Shown piece by piece: positions 62,501 through 64,000 of a stretch of DNA of 64,000 nucleotides (positions are counted from its first letter, which is position 1; each line of letters opens with the position of its first letter). The position numbers and the translations under genes were made by a program. This DNA comes from Pelecanus crispus (taxonomy: Eukaryota > Chordata > Aves > Pelecaniformes > Pelecanidae), in the NCBI RefSeq assembly GCF_030463565.1, contig NC_134648.1, forward strand, positions 10,271,806-10,335,805. The letters are read 5' to 3'. The notes under the pieces were generated by a model that worked only from the letters and a program-made list of their open reading frames with translations, made no database searches and was not told where the DNA came from.

Positions 62501-64000
62501 TAGCTGCAGGGCAGTCTGGGCTGCTGGCTTCAAGAGCTCTGCTCTGCTAGACACAAACACAGGTCCTCAAATGTTTGTTGGAAAACTTAGGTAAAACTAT
62601 ATGCTTTATACTTTTTTTCTTTTCCCGCTAAGTAAAGGTTATTTCTCACTGCATATAATTTTTTTTAAGACTTCATTTGCAACCAAGTACTCAAAATTAT
62701 GCTTCTTTTTAGGAGACTGCCGAGCTACGTAGTTTTAGGTGCATTTATCCAGAACCTTGATTTTTGTATTTTCATTACATGGGTACCGTTTTTTTTCCTA
62801 ATTTTATTTACTTAGAATTCATCTAACTTTATGGTTGCAAATGGACATTCAACCTTAATTAAATAGAAATAGTTTGAAAAATAAGTGTCAACATTTTTTT
62901 ACTTAACCTTAGTAACAAAGGAAATTCACTGAAACTAGTGAATGAAGTGTTTCTGGTCACTGTCCCCCCAGTATTTATAGTTCCTTTTTCAGGTAAGTTC
63001 CCACTCAAATTTTGAAAAGAGGCAGGTGCTTTGACAGTGAATTTTAATTTTGCGTGTGTAATTATCTTAGTCTGACCTAAACCCCAAAGCTTAAAAAAAA
63101 AAAAAAGTATATGTCCTGGTTTGTATTAATAGATTGGAAAGGGAAAATAATTTATCTTGTTTTTTACATTCCCATTGAATTTCTAACTTTTAATGAATAC
63201 TTGCAGCTGCTGTCCAAATTGGAACCAAACATAATCAAGGAAAGATTTTTCTAAACAACAGAAACTAGTTACCACCAGATGAAAAAGAAGAGGTATCTTA
63301 ATACTTGTTTCATTGTTATATAGTATAGATATTAATATAGCACGGAACACTGAAAAGGTTGTAATGGTTGTAGTGACATGAGAACAGATATTTGCCTTGT
63401 AGTTTTACTTGTAATTAGAAAACACCACCTTTAATTCTTTATAAATTGCTTTGTTAATAAGTATTTTAGCATAACTTAATACATTTAGGCCTTTATATTG
63501 GTTGCCATAATGTCAAGTTTAATTTTTAGCAGGTTTTATTTTTTACTGCAAATACTTATGTTTCTATTATTTTTTTCATGCTTTTAATGAAAACAGAAAG
63601 ACAGAAAAAGAAATAGAGTCACTGGATGGCACACAACTAATTTAAATAGTAGGTTACTTCCTAGTTTCTTTAAAGTAGTTTGACTGGTGATTGCCAAAAG
63701 AATAAAGTTGAATTTCCAATGAACTTTATTGAGAAATTCTATTGGAACAGATAAAAAAATGGATATCAAAATATAGAGCATTACAACTTGATTGAGATTT
63801 AAAATTATAAGGTACAATAAGCAGAAATTTCTCCAGCTGCAGATTTGTGCTACTTATGTTTTGTAAAGTAATTTTACCAAACCACTGGCTGAGCATGTAT
63901 AGTGCAGTATGTTTTCCCTATTTGAAATCGCTGAAAAACAGATTTCCTCAGTGATTAGTAGAGTTAACAGCACATACTTTAACTTTTAAGTTTGTTTATT
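53581..64000. other. Gene-poor AT-rich sequence
   Basis: About 10 kb with no gene I can support. It holds an 18-bp palindrome with a neighbouring duplication (58981-59020), a poly-T run at 62286-62304 and a poly-A run at 63091-63106. A segment near 54365-54440 weakly resembles an old amniote repeat. No CD59 or FBXO3 coding exon was recognised by eye. The frames at 55907-56326 and 61867-62213 have no domain, although CTGTGTAAGTATG at about 56075-56087 is donor-like. Confidence 0.5.
58981..59020. repeat. 18-bp perfect palindrome with an overlapping direct repeat
   Basis: CACAAGATATATCTTGTG (58981-58998) is a perfect palindrome. The 14-base TCTTGTGAAAGTTG starting at 58992 recurs at 59007, with one base between the copies. 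The combination suggests a small slippage or template-switch event. Confidence 0.7.

Overview
This is vertebrate nuclear DNA, almost certainly from a bird. It is AT-rich with sparse split exons. It carries several CR1 LINE 3' ends with the avian-style tail (the 'ATTCTATGATTCT' end), an avian-type ERVL-like LTR, and faded amniote-wide repeats. There are no operons, CRISPR arrays or bacterial features.

Two genes can be supported. On the + strand, the last two coding exons of KIAA1549L lie at 3890-4041 and 7858-8139. They encode the proline-rich cytoplasmic tail and the C-terminus. The rest of the gene lies before position 1. On the - strand, a complete two-exon coding sequence of C11orf91 lies at 22919-22556 and 21375-21305 (144 residues). 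It starts inside a strong CpG island (about 22150-23270). The two genes are tail to tail, with 13.2 kb between their stop codons. From memory, the same neighbours occur in the same relative orientation on human 11p13, which supports both identifications.

Layout: 1-3889 and 4042-7857 are KIAA1549L introns. 8140 to about 9960 or beyond is probably its 3' UTR. The interval to about 21160 holds a MIR-like SINE, a CR1 end and an unexplained GC-rich block (19605-20000). 21160-23270 is the C11orf91 unit. From 23270 to 64000 I find no confident exon. The stretch contains a solo LTR with a clean 5-bp target duplication (28451-29593), CR1 fragments at 34.2, 42.0, 46.0 and 52.7-53.6 kb, ancient repeats near 43.3, 45.4 and 45.8 kb, one CA microsatellite, and AT-rich unique sequence. 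In human, CD59 and FBXO3 follow C11orf91. I looked for the CD59 terminal-exon cysteine motif on the - strand and did not see it.

The two genes are not known to act in one pathway. I did not find an undescribed biological system here. The most useful results are the reconstruction of the easily missed 71-base last exon of C11orf91, the solo LTR with its internal repeat ladder, the unexplained GC block, and a few small exon-like or palindromic oddities.
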